From Acholeplasmatales bacterium (lineage in GTDB: Bacteria; Bacillota_I; Bacilli_A; Acholeplasmatales; Anaeroplasmataceae): a DNA stretch of 9,720 nt. Positions 7,952 to 9,720 of the stretch are shown here, in pieces (within the stretch, counting starts at the first letter, position 1; every line of letters starts with the position of its first letter). The position numbers were made by a program, and so were the translations under genes. The notes beneath the pieces are model-generated. The model saw only the letters and a program-made list of their open reading frames with translations. It was not told where the DNA came from and ran no database searches. The stretch spans positions 1 to 9,720 of the forward strand of contig JAILGR010000121.1 in the NCBI GenBank assembly GCA_024696565.1, written 5' to 3'.

Positions 7952-9625
7952 ATGAAACTAAATGGTTCACAGATTATTGTAAAATGTTTAATAGAACAAG
8001 GCGTTGATGTAATCTTCGGTTATCCAGGTGGCGCTGTATTAAACATTTATGATGAATTATATAAAAATCAAGACAAAATCCGTCACATTTTGACATCACA
8101 TGAGCAAGGAGCAAGTCATGCAGCTGATGGTTATGCTAGATCAACTGGTAAGGTTGGTGTAGTTTTAGCTACATCAGGACCTGGTGCAACTAACCTAGTT
8201 ACAGGTATTGCAACTGCCTATATGGATTCTGTTCCTATGGTCGCTATAACTGGTAACGTTGGTTGTGCTGCATTAGGAAAAGACTCTTTCCAAGAGGTCG
8301 ATATCACAGGTATTACAATGCCTATTACAAAGCATAATTATATTGTTAAAGATATAACAAAGCTTGCAGATGTTTTCCGTGAAGCTTTCCAAATCGCAAG
8401 AAGTGGAAGACCAGGACCAGTATTAATCGATATTCCAAAAGATATTACAGATCCTAAGTGTATGTGTGAATATGAGCCAAAAATCATTGATAAAACAGTG
8501 ATAGCTAAGCCTATTGCACCTGTATCTGAGGATGTAATTAAGAAAGTTGCTTCTATGATTCAACAAGCTAAGCGTCCATTTATTTATGCTGGTGGTGGTG
8601 TAATTCGTTCATTTGCCTCAGAAGAATTAAATAAAATGGCGACTATGATGGATATTCCAACATCAACTTCATTAATGGGATTAGGTGCATTTGATCAAAC
8701 AAATCCATTATCTACAGGATTAATTGGTATGCATGGTACTGTTGCATCAAATAGATGTGTGGTTGAATGTGATTTATTATTAGCTTTAGGTGTTAGATTC
8801 TCCGATCGTGTATTATCTAACCGTAAACATTTTGCAGAAAATGCTGCAATTGTTCAAGTTGATATTGATAGAGCTGAAATAGATAAAAATATTCCAACTA
8901 CAGTATCTTGTGTAATGGATGTAAAAGAATTCTTAACTAGAGTTATGAAATATCTAGAACCAAAGAAGAATCCTATTTGGTTAGCTTTAGTTGATTCTTG
9001 GAAAAATATATTCTCTGAAAACCAATTATCATCTACATTAAAACCAAGATTCTTTATGGAAGAAATTCAAAGAGTAACTAATGGTGATTGTTACATTTGT
9101 ACAGAAGTAGGTCAGCATCAATTATGGGCTGCTCAGTATTTTAAATATACTAAGCCAAATCGTTTGATGTCATCAGGCGGACTTGGAACTATGGGTTATG
9201 GTATGGGTGCTTCAATTGGTACTCAAATAGGTAATCCAGATGCAATGGTATTTAATATTGCTGGTGATGGTTCATTCCGTATGAACTTTAACGAATTATT
9301 AACAATCTCTAAATATAACTTACCTGTATGTGTAATTGTAGCTAACAATGCTGTACTTGGTATGGTTAGACAATGGCAAACAGCTTTCTATGGAAAGAGA
9401 TATTCAAATACAATTTTGGATACAGTTTTAGATTACGAAGCTTTAGCTAAAGCTACTGGTGTTGATTATTATTATGCTGACACTAGAAAAGCTTATAAGG
9501 ATGCTATAGATAATGTTATCAAAAATAGAAGACCAGCATTAATAAATGCGATTGTTGATACTGATGAAAAAGTATTACCATTTATTGCTCCTGGTAAGCC
9601 TATCGATGATATGATGTTAAAGTAA
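7952..9625 (+). CDS. ilvB: Acetohydroxyacid synthase large (catalytic) subunit
   Basis: This 557-aa thiamine-diphosphate and FAD enzyme condenses pyruvate with a second pyruvate or with 2-oxobutyrate, the first common step to valine and isoleucine. The three domains are in normal order. The N-terminal ThDP (PYR) domain has GYPGGAVLNIYDELY, catalytic Glu51 in SHEQGASHAADGYAR, and ATSGPGATNLVTG. The central FAD-associated domain (about 190-330) includes LALGVRFSDRV. The C-terminal ThDP (PP) domain has the G438-D-G metal motif (GDGSFRMNFNEL) ending at NN (465-466), then LGMVRQWQ and FYGKRYS. These features mark a biosynthetic AHAS, not the FAD-independent catabolic acetolactate synthase AlsS. 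The AAAAGGTGGTG site (7936-7946) lies 5 nt before the ATG. Its regulatory partner ilvN is at the opposite end of the operon, about 7.3 kb away, instead of directly downstream as in many bacteria. A terminator follows the stop immediately. Confidence 0.97.
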   Translation: MKLNGSQIIVKCLIEQGVDVIFGYPGGAVLNIYDELYKNQDKIRHILTSHEQGASHAADGYARSTGKVGVVLATSGPGATNLVTGIATAYMDSVPMVAITGNVGCAALGKDSFQEVDITGITMPITKHNYIVKDITKLADVFREAFQIARSGRPGPVLIDIPKDITDPKCMCEYEPKIIDKTVIAKPIAPVSEDVIKKVASMIQQAKRPFIYAGGGVIRSFASEELNKMATMMDIPTSTSLMGLGAFDQTNPLSTGLIGMHGTVASNRCVVECDLLLALGVRFSDRVLSNRKHFAENAAIVQVDIDRAEIDKNIPTTVSCVMDVKEFLTRVMKYLEPKKNPIWLALVDSWKNIFSENQLSSTLKPRFFMEEIQRVTNGDCYICTEVGQHQLWAAQYFKYTKPNRLMSSGGLGTMGYGMGASIGTQIGNPDAMVFNIAGDGSFRMNFNELLTISKYNLPVCVIVANNAVLGMVRQWQTAFYGKRYSNTILDTVLDYEALAKATGVDYYYADTRKAYKDAIDNVIKNRRPALINAIVDTDEKVLPFIAPGKPIDDMMLK

Positions 9626-9631
9626 AAAAAT

Positions 9632-9667
9632 AACCTTGAGTTTTATTATCTCAAGGTTTTTCTTTTT
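9632..9667 (+). terminator. Intrinsic terminator of the operon
   Basis: AACCTTGAG (9632-9640) and CTCAAGGTT (9650-9658) form a perfect 9-bp stem around a 9-nt loop. The T-rich tail is TTTTTCTTTTT (9657-9667). It begins 6 nt after the ilvB stop. An A tract at 9624-9630 would give a U tract on the opposite strand, so the element may also terminate transcription arriving from the right. Confidence 0.93.
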
Positions 9668-9670
9668 CTA

Positions 9671-9720
9671 TTAATTGTTTTTATTGTAATAATTATTTAA
9701 CGCAGATATTAATGCATATA
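9671..9720 (-). CDS. Possible 3' end of a convergent gene (partial)
   Basis: On the minus strand one frame is open from the window edge to a TAA at 9671-9673 and reads YALISALNNYYNKNN. This is a plausible polar C-terminus, and the adjacent terminator has an A tract that would let it work in this direction too. Only 15 codons are visible, and a run this short can be open by chance in AT-rich DNA. No family can be named. Confidence 0.25.
   Translation of the reverse strand, partial: YALISALNNYYNKNN

Overview
The window holds one complete operon for branched-chain amino acid biosynthesis, eight genes on the + strand in the order ilvN-ilvC-cimA-leuC-leuD-leuB-ilvD-ilvB. It has a consensus sigma-A-type promoter at its 5' end and a strong intrinsic terminator at its 3' end. 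The DNA is AT-rich (about one third G+C by eye), with strong Shine-Dalgarno sites, mostly TAA stops, a TTG start and Gram-positive-style protein families. This points to a low-GC Bacillota, most likely a clostridial anaerobe of the Lachnospiraceae kind. That placement is an inference from composition and resemblance, not a computed taxonomy.

Layout. Positions 1-152 are an AT-rich leader with the promoter (58-85), an inverted repeat flanking it, and an all-A/U hairpin just before the ilvN ribosome binding site. ilvN (acetohydroxyacid synthase small subunit) and ilvC (ketol-acid reductoisomerase) follow. A 17-bp-stem hairpin (1714-1752) then separates this pair from cimA-leuC-leuD-leuB, where genes are 1-9 nt apart and ribosome binding sites lie in or over the end of the preceding gene. 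ilvD and ilvB close the operon, each after about 25 nt. A bidirectional-looking terminator (9632-9667) follows, and the last 50 bases may be the 3' end of a convergent minus-strand gene.

How the genes work together. CimA condenses pyruvate with acetyl-CoA to citramalate. LeuCD isomerises it and LeuB oxidatively decarboxylates it to 2-oxobutyrate. IlvBN then condenses 2-oxobutyrate (or pyruvate) with pyruvate, and IlvC and IlvD finish the 2-oxo acid precursors of isoleucine and valine. The operon therefore appears able to carry pyruvate and acetyl-CoA to the isoleucine and valine precursors without threonine deaminase. LeuCD and LeuB would also serve leucine if a 2-isopropylmalate synthase (leuA) exists elsewhere. 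No leuA, ilvA or transaminase (ilvE) is in the window.

This is recognisable core metabolism, not a mobile or defence region, and I found no undescribed system. The points most worth a second look are the citramalate wiring, the separation of the two AHAS subunit genes to opposite ends of the operon, the hairpin after ilvC, the leader architecture, and an unusual cofactor-loop residue in IlvC.
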